Shown: positions 53,425-62,746, numbered from the stretch's first letter. The stretch: DNA of 64,000 bases from Aneurinibacillus tyrosinisolvens (GCF_001015055.1 NZ_BBWZ01000004.1:62001-126000); one strand, 5' to 3'. Program-made: numbers and translations. The notes: generated from the letters alone by a model not told the origin.

Positions 53425-54420
53425 TTAGGAAAAAACCATTTTGATATGCACAGAGGGATGAGTATATAAATCAACAAACCCTCCCGTTGTTTCAATTAAG
53501 GGAGTAGTGGGATGAAACGGGTGAATAAATTTTATTTTCCCTTCCCTCCCATCAGATAAAAGAACCGATTTTCCGACAACAGAGGTCATAATTTGGTTAA
53601 TAAATGTATGAAGAATTTCTGGATTCAATTTACCAAACCGCTCCGTGTGCATTTGGTTAATAACCTCATAGAATGAAAGTGGATTTCGGTAAACTCTTTT
53701 GGAAGTCATCGCATGAAAAATATCAGCAATGGCTACAATTTTACTAAACAGGTGTATTTGATTCGCCTTTAACTTATAGGGATAGCCACTGCTGTCTTCC
53801 CGCTCATGATGCTGTATAGCGACAGAAGCATAAAGACTGGGACAATTCTTTGTGTTTTGGATGATATCGTATCCGCAAATGGTATGCCTTTTCATTATTT
53901 TGTACTCTGTATCAGTTAATTTTCCTGGCTTGTTCAAAATATCATCGGGGATTTTTACCTTCCCTATATCATGAAGAAGAGCGGCAGTGACAAGTTGAGA
54001 CAATTGTTCAGTATTTAGGTTTATCCATTTACCAATTAAGGTAGAGAGTACAGCAACAGCGATATTATGTCTGTAGGTATAATCATCCTTTGATTGCAAA
54101 TGGGAGAGAACGGAAAAAACATCTTGGTTGTCTGATAGTTCGTAAACGGTAGGGATGATTACCCTTTCAATTTCTAGTAGAGGAATTTGGTTTTTTTCTT
54201 TTGTAAAATGAAAAATCTCCTTTATTTGTTGAGCAGTCTCTTGTATTATTGCTTCTTCTGGATTTACTATATCCTCTTTTTCCAGGAAGATTCGATTTTT
54301 AACCAGAAGTGTAATATGTATCTGCTGGAGTAAAATACCCTTAGTAAGTAGAAATCTTCCATCCTTTGATAGAATATCCCGCTTCAATTTCTTACCGATG
54401 AAGGTTTGTTGTAAAGCCAT
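53425..54420 (-). CDS. HD-GYP domain protein, probable cyclic-di-GMP phosphodiesterase
   Basis: A 331-residue protein with an N-terminal region of unknown fold (about 1-100) and an HD-GYP domain (about 110-290): YRHNIAVA, LLHDIGK, HHEREDSSGYP and FHAMTSKRVYR. The usual HHExxDGxGYP carries Ser in place of the first Gly, while the GYP triad is intact, so activity is likely. No membrane segment is seen. The PilZ gene follows 20 bases later. Confidence 0.88.
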   Translation of the reverse strand: MALQQTFIGKKLKRDILSKDGRFLLTKGILLQQIHITLLVKNRIFLEKEDIVNPEEAIIQETAQQIKEIFHFTKEKNQIPLLEIERVIIPTVYELSDNQDVFSVLSHLQSKDDYTYRHNIAVAVLSTLIGKWINLNTEQLSQLVTAALLHDIGKVKIPDDILNKPGKLTDTEYKIMKRHTICGYDIIQNTKNCPSLYASVAIQHHEREDSSGYPYKLKANQIHLFSKIVAIADIFHAMTSKRVYRNPLSFYEVINQMHTERFGKLNPEILHTFINQIMTSVVGKSVLLSDGREGKIKFIHPFHPTTPLIETTGGFVDLYTHPSVHIKMVFS

Positions 54421-54749
54421 TCTATCCCCCCTTTTTACTTCGTAATTAGAATTTTTTGATAAATTTATGTTTAATGGTGCCGTTGTGCTGTAACATTGCT
54501 GTAAATCAAAAAAGTCTTTCTAAATTATAAACCTCCTTTAGTAGGATGATTTTCGTGAAATTTCCCTAAAATGGCATATAAGACCTGTGCATGTTGTCCT
54601 GTAAACACTATGATAACAAAACAAAAATAAAAAGTTTGTCGGAATCTGATAGAAGGTAAAATTTCTTTTTATATAAGTTGAACTAAGTGGTTTCATCCTA
54701 TCGTGGTAGGTATTATCTTATAAAACCCACACGAGAGGATGCATCCAAG
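54421..54749. other. intergenic region with divergent promoters and the left edge of an IS relic
   Basis: An AT-rich gap of about 330 bases. It must contain the leftward promoter for the HD-GYP gene. No gene, long repeat or clear operator was recognised apart from the relic that follows. Confidence 0.4.
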
Positions 54750-54980
54750 ATGACGAATCAAGAAGAAATCCTAAAAATACAAACAGCGATGAAAGAAGCT
54801 AAGGATCGAAGATCCTATGAACGTTTTCAATCCGTCTATCTTTCCCTCAAGGGATATCCCCAGCGTGAAATTGCAGACATCACGGGGCGTTGTGTGAAAA
54901 CCATTCACGTATTATTTATATTTATGATTTGTTTGGCTGCAGGGTTGAATATGATGAGGCGGGGTTCAATCTGGATGTAA
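54750..54980 (+). pseudogene. truncated IS630-family transposase remnant
   Basis: Only the N-terminal helix-turn-helix is left (RRSYERFQSVYLSLKGYPQ, then EIADITGRCVKTIH), about 55 residues. Beyond it the frame runs into unrelated sequence and stops. No catalytic DDE region and no terminal inverted repeats were found. Confidence 0.7.
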
Positions 54981-55060
54981 ATCATTACCAGTTTTTTGTC
55001 TTCTCATATTGGGTAACTAGTATTGGTTATATTAAATTTAGAAATGGAGTTGATTGATAC

Positions 55061-55459
55061 ATGGTCACTTTAAATGAAGGTAATATTCTTCAAATCTCTA
55101 ATGGGTGCGAGTTACTTAGTATCAACGATGAAACAACGAATGGCATGACAATTTCTTATTATCGAGATGATATCGCTCTTTCCCTGTGTGCCCTCTACTC
55201 AGTAGACGAGATAAAAGAATTCTTAGCTAAGCAACGTCATCACTTAATTAATTCGAGCCAACAAACAAAGGCAAACGGCCAAAAGAAAGTCCTTCAAACC
55301 CTCTTTAGCAAAGTTGATATTAGAACGGGCGAAGAGAATGACTTTAAGGTCATCTTCTACTCAGAAGGTTTTATGTATCAATTCCATATGAATGAAGAAG
55401 AGTGGGATGCGATGATTTCATTAATGGCGCAGGTAACACATGAATATGTAAGTATGTGA
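55061..55459 (+). CDS. hypothetical protein
   Basis: A 132-residue, acidic, soluble protein with no signal peptide, membrane segment or recognised motif. GGAG at 55047 supports the ATG at 55061, and a very strong terminator follows, so it is a real single-gene unit. It lies between an IS relic and the envelope-glycan block; no function can be suggested. Confidence 0.65.
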   Translation: MVTLNEGNILQISNGCELLSINDETTNGMTISYYRDDIALSLCALYSVDEIKEFLAKQRHHLINSSQQTKANGQKKVLQTLFSKVDIRTGEENDFKVIFYSEGFMYQFHMNEEEWDAMISLMAQVTHEYVSM

Positions 55460-55481
55460 AATTACATAATGTAAAAAAAGA

Positions 55482-55522
55482 GAAAGACAGCACAATCAAG
55501 AAAATTGATTGTGCTGTCTTTC
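55482..55522 (+). terminator. strong Rho-independent terminator
   Basis: GAAAGACAGCACAATCAA pairs perfectly with TTGATTGTGCTGTCTTTC (18 bases) around a 5-base loop. Confidence 0.92.
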
Positions 55523-55593
55523 TTCATTCCAGGAAAGATCTGCATTATAGATTAAAAATATTTAGTAAATGTTTAATTTATCAACATTTAATT

Positions 55594-55642
55594 TTTACAA
55601 TGCGGTCAAAAATGGTTCATATATGATAATAGAATGATCAAA
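55594..55642 (+). promoter_or_regulatory. 49-base conserved upstream element, copy 1
   Basis: The element comprises TTTACAATGCGGT, AAAAATGGTTCATA, ATGATAATA and AATGATCAAA in succession. It recurs at 62639-62687 with the same length and only three substitutions. It lies about 100 bases upstream of the prenyltransferase gene. It does not fit a sigma-A promoter with normal spacing, so it may be an operator or a promoter for an alternative sigma factor. Confidence 0.7.
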
Positions 55643-55744
55643 AACTAACGGTATATTAGGTGGAGTAAAGCAAGGAATGGTGCATTGTTCGACTGCCGCA
55701 GGATGACTTCTGAGTACATAACTGAGTGAAAAGGATGGTTGATA

Positions 55745-56662
55745 ATGAGCATACCTAATGAAAGTGTAGAAATCAGAAGGAAGAGAGCCCTTCCGTTTTC
55801 GCAGGCCCTTATGTATTTCGTACAGCTCCGTCCCAGACAGTGGACCAAGAATCTATTGGTTTTTGCCGCACTTATTTTTTCTATTAAAAAATCGAATGTG
55901 GACATGCTGTTGCATTCGATCATCGGGTTTTTTCTTTTCTGCTTCGTGTCGAGTTGTGTGTATATACTGAATGACTTTGTGGACCGCGAAGCAGATCGGC
56001 AGCACCCGGAAAAGCGCCATCGTCCCATGGCATCCGGTGCGATTAACCCTTATGGAGCGCTGTTCCTGGGAGCCATCTTGCTTGTCTTTTCCCTGACAAC
56101 GGCCTTTTCTTTTAGTCCGCTGTTCGCTGTTTTGCTAGTGGTTTATTTTCTGCTAAATGTGGCCTATTCGTTTAAGTTAAAGCATGTTGTCATTCTCGAC
56201 ATATTAATTATTGCTTCCGGCTTTCTCTTTCGTGCCATCGGCGGCGGGCTGGTAATTGGCGTACAGCTTACTCCATGGTTCCTCATTTGTACGCTTCTGC
56301 TTTCCCTGTTCCTTGCGATTAGTAAAAGAAGGCATGAGCTGCATTTGCTTGAGGGAAATAAGGGTGCGCATAGAAAAGTGCTCGATTCCTACTCGTTTGA
56401 TTTGCTAAATCAGTTCAACAGTATTGTAACAACGGCAACGATTATGAGCTATGCACTGTTTACCTTCACATCCGGCCATACCATTTATCTGATGTGGACG
56501 CTTGTGTTTGTGCTTTACGGCATTTTCCGCTATTTGTATTTAATTCATATGGAGGATAAAGGCGGGAAGCCGGAGAAAGTGCTGTTCGAAGACCGGCACA
56601 TTCTGGTAACGGTCATGCTGTACGCATTCTCGGTTGTGCTTATTCTTGTCTATTTTGAATAA
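55745..56662 (+). CDS. UbiA-family prenyltransferase, decaprenyl-phosphate phosphoribosyltransferase-like
   Basis: An integral membrane enzyme of about 305 residues with some eight or nine helices. The prenyl-phosphate/Mg-binding motif NDFVDREADRQHPEKRHRP matches the version found in decaprenyl-phosphate 5-phosphoribosyltransferase (Rv3806c type) rather than quinone-pathway UbiA. The N-terminal LRPRQWTKNLLVFAAL is typical of the same subfamily. It would join phosphoribosyl pyrophosphate to polyprenyl phosphate. The following PAP2-type phosphatase and membrane transferase genes fit that pathway. The start is probably ATG 55745 with GGATGG upstream; TTG 55739 is possible. Confidence 0.87.
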   Translation: MSIPNESVEIRRKRALPFSQALMYFVQLRPRQWTKNLLVFAALIFSIKKSNVDMLLHSIIGFFLFCFVSSCVYILNDFVDREADRQHPEKRHRPMASGAINPYGALFLGAILLVFSLTTAFSFSPLFAVLLVVYFLLNVAYSFKLKHVVILDILIIASGFLFRAIGGGLVIGVQLTPWFLICTLLLSLFLAISKRRHELHLLEGNKGAHRKVLDSYSFDLLNQFNSIVTTATIMSYALFTFTSGHTIYLMWTLVFVLYGIFRYLYLIHMEDKGGKPEKVLFEDRHILVTVMLYAFSVVLILVYFE

Positions 56663-56685
56663 TAGAAAAACATGGGGGAAACGAA

Positions 56686-57084
56686 ATGAAATACGTGTGG
56701 CTGCTGGCGTCTGTCCTGCTCGGCGTCATCGGACAGCTATTAATGAAATGGGGGCTCACAAGTCCAAAGCCGCTCTGGAGTCAGGGGCCCGCCGTTCTTA
56801 AAATGTTGAGTTCCTGGCCAGTTCTGGCCGGGCTCTTTTCCTACGCAGTAAGTTCTTTATTCTGGCTGGTTACATTGAAGCAAATGAATATTAGCGTCGC
56901 ATATCCCATGGTCAGCCTTGGGTATGTAGTCGTTGTCCTGGCCGGATATTATCTGTTCAATGAATCGATTTCGGGCATGAAATGGGCAGGAATGGTTTTC
57001 ATTATGCTGGGCGTTTTTTTTTATCTCAAGGTCGTAGCGGTGGAGAAGTATGACGGAGGAAAGGTATATGAAAGAATTTCATAG
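56686..57084 (+). CDS. small four-helix EamA/SMR-type membrane protein
   Basis: A 132-residue protein with four membrane helices, like EmrE or the ArnE/ArnF flippase subunits (VLLGVIGQLLMKWGL, YPMVSLGYVVVVLAG). Next to a lipid-linked sugar synthase, a role in flipping polyprenyl-phosphate-pentose across the membrane is the best guess. The PAP2-type gene starts 17 bases before its stop. Confidence 0.8.
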   Translation: MKYVWLLASVLLGVIGQLLMKWGLTSPKPLWSQGPAVLKMLSSWPVLAGLFSYAVSSLFWLVTLKQMNISVAYPMVSLGYVVVVLAGYYLFNESISGMKWAGMVFIMLGVFFYLKVVAVEKYDGGKVYERIS

Positions 57085-57499
57085 TTATGTATTTGCATTA
57101 CTTCCTTTTATCGCCTGGGTTGCATCAGGCTGCATGAAATTTGCCATTAATTCGTACAAACATGGCAGGGAAGCGAGGCAGCATGTCGGGAACGGCGGGT
57201 TCCCAAGCACCCACACATCGGTTATCTCCTCTGTGGCCATGCTCATTGGATTTACAGAAGGGTGGGATACACCCTTATTCGGATTAAGTGTTGCCGTTGT
57301 GTTCATCGTTATTATTGATGCGACAGGCGTGCGCAGGGCCGTGGGTGAAAATTCCCGTTTTATTAACATACTGGTCCAGCGGGATCCCGGCAGTGAACAG
57401 GCCAACCTGAGAGAAAAGCAGGGCCACACGAAAACAGAAATTGTTGGCGGCCTTTGCGTCGGTACGCTGGTAGCATGGATCGCTTCTTTCTGGGTATAA
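57068..57499 (+). CDS. divergent PAP2-family phosphatase
   Basis: A 144-residue membrane protein of the YuiD/divergent-PAP2 family, with conserved KFAINSYKHG, GNGGFPSTHTS and DATGVRRA motifs. In mycobacteria a PAP2-type protein (Rv3807c) next to the phosphoribosyltransferase is thought to remove the 5-phosphate of the lipid-linked ribose. The same step would fit here. The ATG at 57068, preceded by GGAGG, lies inside the end of the SMR-type gene. Confidence 0.83.
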   Translation: MKEFHSYVFALLPFIAWVASGCMKFAINSYKHGREARQHVGNGGFPSTHTSVISSVAMLIGFTEGWDTPLFGLSVAVVFIVIIDATGVRRAVGENSRFINILVQRDPGSEQANLREKQGHTKTEIVGGLCVGTLVAWIASFWV

Positions 57500-57549
57500 C
57501 CATATCTGCAAGAACAAGTAACCAAAGTAAAAAGTAAGGAGAGAAAGAG

Positions 57550-59224
57550 ATGAACGACCGAATCAAGAATACAAGCCTGCTAATAGGTATTACCATGCTT
57601 GTCTTTACAGCTGCGGCCTTTGTCGTTGCCTCGCTGCTGTTTCTCGTGGGCGTTCCGATTACAGCCGTCCATTTGTTTATTGCGCTTGCCGCGACGGCGG
57701 TGTTCATATGGTTTATGGCGAAAGCTTATTTCCCGGAGAGATACCCGTTTTATTTTGGGATTAGTTTTCTTGCGTCAGCCGTATTGTTTGGTATTTTTCT
57801 TATGGTCAGCGGTCACTTCTATGATTTAAGCTACGATGGACAGGCGTATCACCAGGAAGGAATTCTTCGCCTGGCAGCCGGCTGGAATCCGGTCTATGAT
57901 AAATCGCTCGGTGATCAGGGAGCTCCTTATGCAATCTGGATCGACCACTATGCGAGAGGCAACGAAATTGTCGCTACTGTCCTGTATGCGGTGACTGGAA
58001 AAATTGAAATGAGCAAAGTGTTTAATTTTGTTCTTATGCTAAGCTCGTTCTTTCTCTCCTTCGCCGCACTTGCTGCAGTTCTGCCGAAAAAATGGGGCAG
58101 ATGTGCGATTCTCGCCCTGCTTGTTGCCTGCAACCCGATAAGCATCTATCAATCCCTAAGTTTCTACGTCGATGGACAGCTCAGTTCGCTCCTTGTCTGT
58201 CTGGTCGCGCTCGGTGTTTTACTTTACTTACAGGCTAATAAATACCTGATTGCCACCATTTCGCTTTGCATCATCGTAACGGTCAACAATAAATTTACGG
58301 CGATAGGGTATGCCGGTGTTCTATGTATCGGGCTTGTTCTGGCGCTGTACATTACACAAAAATATGATTTGCTGAAAAAATTAATCATTGTAATGGCGGC
58401 AAGTGCCATTGTTGGAACGGTTATCCTTGGGTTAAATCCGTACGTTACAAATACGATGAAGTTCGGGAATCCCTTTTATCCGCTGGCCGGGAACGGTTCG
58501 AAAGACGTTGTCGCCGCTTTTACACCGACTAGCTTTTTGACCATGAGCCGGCTCGATCAGGCCATCCACTCTTATTTCGCAGTGACGGAGCCAAACACCA
58601 CGGATCGGGATGTCACAAAGCTAAAAACACCTTTTACATTCAGCTCAGCGGAACTGGAAACATTCGGAACACCGGATACCGCGATTGGTGGATTTGGGCC
58701 CTTGTTCAGCGGTGTGATTATACTGTCTCTGCTTATCCTGGCCATGGCGTTTTTGTTTAATATTCCGCGAACATTCGTTGTGCTTGGCATGCTTTGTATT
58801 CTAATTGTCTCTGCTTTTATCAACTATGCCGCCTGGTGGGCACGGTACGTTCCGCAGCTCTGGATGGTTCCGTTTGTGATTGCGCTGCTGGGCTTCAGTT
58901 TTAAAGAACGCAAGGTGATTCGGGGGTTAAGCTGGTTAATGGTCGCAGTACTATTCGTTAATGTCTCCCTCGTTTCCTTTTCCTACTTTAGTCTGCAGTC
59001 TCAGTGGAACGAAAATCTAAAAAAGCCAGCTGAAAGCACTCAAGCAATCTCCGCAGCCGGTTACCGCGTACTTCTCTTATGCGTTTTCCAATAAAAACAG
59101 GTTCAAGGAAAATGGTATCGCGTTTAAAGAAGTGAAAGACGAGCCCAAAGGCAGTTCAGTATTCGAGCTGGATCATTCCGGAACGATGGTGAGCACCGGA
59201 GGGACAACTGTAGGGAAGTACTGA
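57550..59224 (+). pseudogene. GT-C-like polytopic membrane protein (lipid-linked sugar transferase?), frameshifted near 3' end
   Basis: A membrane protein of about 555 residues when the shift is repaired, with about 11-13 helices and an early extracytoplasmic loop carrying the acidic motif SYDGQAYHQ, as in GT-C glycosyltransferases that use polyprenyl-phosphate sugars. Frame one stops at 59094. In another frame the sequence continues SQLKALKQSPQPVTAYFSY to a soluble tail ending VSTGGTTVGKY at 59224. Removing one A from the A6 run at about 59022-59028 joins them. It is probably the transferase that moves the pentose to a cell-surface glycan. Whether the extra A is real is open. Confidence 0.75.
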
Positions 59225-59263
59225 CGGGCGGTTCATCTAAAAACAAAGAAATGAGGGATAAAA

Positions 59264-60628
59264 ATGGGAAAGTATTTTGGAACAGATGGCGTACGTGGAA
59301 TTGCGAATGCACAGCTTACGCCTGAACTCGCTTTTAGAATTGGCCGCGTAGGCGGCAGTGTGCTGACCGGACAGAAGCAAGCTGAAAGGCCGAAGGTAGT
59401 TATCGGAAGAGATACACGTATATCCGGCCAGATGCTTGAGAGTGCGTTAGTTGCGGGATTGTTGTCGGTCGGAGCTGAAGTGGTTCGTCTGGGTGTGATT
59501 CCTACATCAGGCGTTGCTTTCTTGACACGTGCAATGGAAGCGGACGCTGGTGTGATGATTTCCGCTTCGCACAACCCGTTTCCGGATAATGGCATCAAAT
59601 TCTTCGGCAGCAATGGGTTTAAGTTAAGTGACAAAACAGAATTACAAATCGAGCACGCTCTTGAGGCGGCGGAAGACACGCTTCCAAGGCCTACCGGTAC
59701 AAGCGTTGGTTTCGCAGCTGAGCATTTGGCAGGCGGCCAACAATATCTTTCCCATCTGAAGAGCACGGTGGCGCAACGCTTCGAAGGTCTAAAAGTGGTG
59801 TTGGACTGCGCCAATGGAGCTGCCTCATCGCTTGCTCCTTTATTATTCGCTAATATGGGGGCGGAGGTCGTCACCATTGGAGACGAGCCGAACGGTTCCA
59901 ATATTAATGAGCAGGTAGGCTCTACACACCCGGAACAATTGCAGGCGGAAGTGTTGAAGCATAAAGCAGATATCGGATTGTGCTTTGATGGGGATGCTGA
60001 CCGCTGCCTCGCTGTGGATGAAAACGGCCTGATGGTTGACGGTGATGCCATTATGGCCATTTGTGCCCGCGCCTTAAAAACAAAGGGAAGGCTGCACAAC
60101 AACGCGATCGTTACGACCGTTATGGCGAATCTTGGCTTCTTTAAAGCAATGGGAGAGCAGGGCATCAATACGACCAAAACCGCGGTCGGCGATCGCTACG
60201 TCGTAGAAGAGATGATTCGCGGCGGCTACAATCTTGGCGGCGAACAGTCGGGGCATATTATTTTCCTCGATCATAATACGACCGGTGACGGACTGTTAAC
60301 CGGACTGCAGCTGCTTACGATTGTGAAGGAATCAGGCCAGCCGCTGTCTGAATTAAAACAGGTGATGACCCATTATCCGCAGCTGTTGGTTAATGTTCCG
60401 GTCGTTGATAAAACAAGGCTGGCCGGTAATAAAGCGGTTCTACAGGCAATTGAGGAAGCGGAGACAGAACTTGCGGGTAACGGACGGGTATTGGTTCGCC
60501 CATCCGGGACAGAGCCATTGGTTCGCGTCATGGCAGAGGGGCCGGATAAGGAGCAGCTGGAATCACTGGTACAAGCCATTGCCAGAACAGTCGAGCGGGA
60601 ATTAGGTTCAGTTCTCGTTACGAATTAG
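59264..60628 (+). CDS. glmM: phosphoglucosamine mutase-type phosphohexomutase (GlmM-like)
   Basis: A 454-residue alpha-D-phosphohexomutase. It carries the GlmM opening [14 protein letters not shown], the phosphoserine loop [14 protein letters not shown], the metal loop DGDADRC, the sugar-specificity loop GGEQSGH and the phosphate-binding RPSGTEP. GlmM makes glucosamine-1-phosphate for cell-wall precursors. In Bacillales the essential copy normally sits behind cdaA-ybbR; here it closes the lipid-linked sugar operon, so it may be a second, pathway-specific copy or a moved housekeeping gene. Confidence 0.9.
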   Translation: MGKYFGTDGVRGIANAQLTPELAFRIGRVGGSVLTGQKQAERPKVVIGRDTRISGQMLESALVAGLLSVGAEVVRLGVIPTSGVAFLTRAMEADAGVMISASHNPFPDNGIKFFGSNGFKLSDKTELQIEHALEAAEDTLPRPTGTSVGFAAEHLAGGQQYLSHLKSTVAQRFEGLKVVLDCANGAASSLAPLLFANMGAEVVTIGDEPNGSNINEQVGSTHPEQLQAEVLKHKADIGLCFDGDADRCLAVDENGLMVDGDAIMAICARALKTKGRLHNNAIVTTVMANLGFFKAMGEQGINTTKTAVGDRYVVEEMIRGGYNLGGEQSGHIIFLDHNTTGDGLLTGLQLLTIVKESGQPLSELKQVMTHYPQLLVNVPVVDKTRLAGNKAVLQAIEEAETELAGNGRVLVRPSGTEPLVRVMAEGPDKEQLESLVQAIARTVERELGSVLVTN

Positions 60629-60656
60629 AAGAAACCAGAAACAAAATGAAAGTAGT

Positions 60657-60693
60657 AAAGCCCTACACTTAGGATAGATAAGGTAGGGCTTTT
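60657..60693 (+). terminator. Rho-independent terminator of the glycan operon
   Basis: AAAGCCCTAC pairs with GTAGGGCTTT and runs into Ts. Confidence 0.88.
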
Positions 60694-60706
60694 GCTTATT
60701 TAGCAT

Positions 60707-61630
60707 CTACTCTTTTAAAGCAGACCAACTTTCATAATTATGAATTGCCTCTCCGGAAAAAGAAAGGCTGCTTGAGAGTGTTCTGTTTACTGTATCTAAC
60801 TCCCTCATCATGCTCGCTTTTCCTTTTGCATAGAAGCTGCTGTTCTCTTCGTCATTGTTCATCGTTTCTACCGCAACGATCACGGGCTTTCCATTCTTTG
60901 CGGCTTCATCCAGCGGAGTGGAACAGGCCTGGATAATGCCCTGGGCATTGTCGATGTAGGCCATTAAGGTGACTTGATCCAGTTTGCCAAACATCCAATT
61001 CGAAAGGGTTGTTCTGCCGCCGTGCCCGTCACGCACATCGAACCGATGCAGCCATACCGGCAAATCAGCGCCCGTGGTTAAATGAGGGTTCTCGGATTTC
61101 ACCTCATCAACAAAGCCGCTGACCGTATCCATCCATAGGCCGAGCACCTTATCCTGGTCGCTCTTAAATTGTGAAAGGACATGGGCTTCCACGTCGAGAT
61201 GAATGCCATTAAACCGTTCAACAGGCCGAACGCTGTTATTGTAGGCATTTACCCAGTGGACGAACTGATAAAGCCTGTCCTGGTGTTCCGGAAGCACCCA
61301 GTCCGGGGCTCCTCCCAATGCATGAACTTCAATGCCGCGATCTGAGGCCTCGCTTATGAAGGTACGGTAGACGTCACCCGGTATGTCTGCATCTATTTGC
61401 AAATACAAGAGGGTAACGCTGTTATGCGAAAGAAAATCAAGGGTCTTATCTTTTTCCTTCCAAATCGAATATGTATTCCATAGCCAGGTCGCTTTCTCAG
61501 GCTGTTCTGCGGCATAAACCTTATTCGAAAGACCGCCTTGCAATGGAATGAAGAGAGACGATACGGCTACAGTCAGACATACAACCATTACTTTTGCAAT
61601 AAAGCCGGATGAGATCTTTTTTCTTTTCAC
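60707..61630 (-). CDS. secreted TIM-barrel glycosidase-like protein, paralogue A
   Basis: A 307-residue exported protein: signal peptide of about 40 residues ending near VYAAE, then a single barrel-like domain. It shares the conserved pieces GIHLDVE, DLPVW, VTLMAYID and VAVETMNNDE with the divergent gene at 61731. These lie on successive strands and offer several carboxylates, as in family GH18-like retaining glycosidases, but no named family is recognised. Position suggests action on the glycan made by the adjacent operon. Confidence 0.75.
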   Translation of the reverse strand: MKRKKISSGFIAKVMVVCLTVAVSSLFIPLQGGLSNKVYAAEQPEKATWLWNTYSIWKEKDKTLDFLSHNSVTLLYLQIDADIPGDVYRTFISEASDRGIEVHALGGAPDWVLPEHQDRLYQFVHWVNAYNNSVRPVERFNGIHLDVEAHVLSQFKSDQDKVLGLWMDTVSGFVDEVKSENPHLTTGADLPVWLHRFDVRDGHGGRTTLSNWMFGKLDQVTLMAYIDNAQGIIQACSTPLDEAAKNGKPVIVAVETMNNDEENSSFYAKGKASMMRELDTVNRTLSSSLSFSGEAIHNYESWSALKE

Positions 61631-61730
61631 TCGTTACCTCCCTATCAAAAATTGTTTTCATGTTGATAATAGTATTGGTTCCTTAATTAGAAAATAGGCA
61701 CTTAGTTGTTTTCTGGAGGAGGGTTTTTAT

Positions 61731-62630
61731 TTGTTTAAAAACAAAATGAGCAGGAGGATAGTTATAACCCTCCTGACTACAAGCATGATTATTACAGCGG
61801 TGTGGAAATTGACGACACCGGAGATGTACATGGGGACCTGGATATGGAACGCTTCGATACTTGAGAAACAGCAGCAAAGTATTTTGCATTTTGCCTTGCA
61901 AAATCATATTACCCATCTCTATGTTTGGGTAAATCCCGCCAACGCTAAAAAAGAAACGTATCAAAAATTTATCCAGGCAGCGAACAGGAACCACATCAAA
62001 GTAGAAGCGCTTGCTGGTGATCCGGCCTGGGCAACCCTGGAGGGACAAAAAAATATCACGCAATTTATTACGTGGGTTAAAAATTACAACCAATCCGTAA
62101 GCCCGCCGTATCGTTTTTCAGGTATTCATCTGGACATTGAACCTTATTTACTGCCGGATTGGAACACGAATCGGGAGAAAGTGGTGAAAGAATGGGTGTT
62201 GAATATGGATACGGTTTCCCGGGTAACAAAAGAAAGCCTGCCAGGCTTGACCAGGACAGTTGATTTGCCTTTTTGGGTTAATTCTTTGAAAGTCCCTGCT
62301 TCAAATGAAAATGTAAGTATCTGGATGATGAAAAAATTTGACCGCATTTCCATTATGGCTTACCGGGATGCGGGAGTTGGATCCAATAGCATCTATGAAC
62401 TGTCTGCTCCTATCATCCAGGAAGCCGGTCAATTAAATAAAAGCGTAATTATTGATGTTGAAATGAATCCGGTTCAGGAGAGCGGCGATACAACGTTTAA
62501 CAAGAAAGGGACACATAAAATGAAGCAGGAGTTAAAAAAAGTGGAGAATGAATTGTATTTTTCTTCAGGATTCCTTGGATTTGCTGTTCATGATTATTCC
62601 GCGTGGAAACGTTCCTATGAAGGTGAATAA
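61731..62630 (+). CDS. secreted or membrane-anchored TIM-barrel glycosidase-like protein, paralogue B
   Basis: A 299-residue relative of the preceding gene, divergently transcribed from it. An N-terminal hydrophobic segment (about 9-24) acts as signal or anchor. The conserved acidic pieces are GIHLDIEPY, DLPFW, ISIMAYRD and VIDVEMNPVQES. A perfect GGAGGAGGG at 61715-61723 places the start at TTG 61731. The two proteins may degrade or remodel the same wall polymer. The exact activity is not known. Confidence 0.75.
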   Translation: MFKNKMSRRIVITLLTTSMIITAVWKLTTPEMYMGTWIWNASILEKQQQSILHFALQNHITHLYVWVNPANAKKETYQKFIQAANRNHIKVEALAGDPAWATLEGQKNITQFITWVKNYNQSVSPPYRFSGIHLDIEPYLLPDWNTNREKVVKEWVLNMDTVSRVTKESLPGLTRTVDLPFWVNSLKVPASNENVSIWMMKKFDRISIMAYRDAGVGSNSIYELSAPIIQEAGQLNKSVIIDVEMNPVQESGDTTFNKKGTHKMKQELKKVENELYFSSGFLGFAVHDYSAWKRSYEGE

Positions 62631-62638
62631 GAACAAAC

Positions 62639-62687
62639 TTTACAATGCGGTTAAAAATGGTTCATAAATGATAATAAAATGATCAAA
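62639..62687 (+). promoter_or_regulatory. 49-base conserved upstream element, copy 2
   Basis: Identical in length and 46 of 49 bases to 55594-55642. It lies about 60 bases upstream of the HEAT-repeat gene. Flanking sequence on both sides is unrelated between the two sites, so this is not part of a larger duplication. Confidence 0.7.
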
Positions 62688-62746
62688 TTATATTTGTATA
62701 GTAGAGAAGGCAGGCGAGGACAGGTATTAAGAAGGAGGTGTTCCAT

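Noticed and set aside
55594..55642. Fur box or Spo0A box inside the 49-base element
   Set aside because: TGATAAT is only half of a Fur 7-1-7 site and the GTCAAAA stretch departs from the Spo0A consensus; neither is conserved better than the rest of the element.
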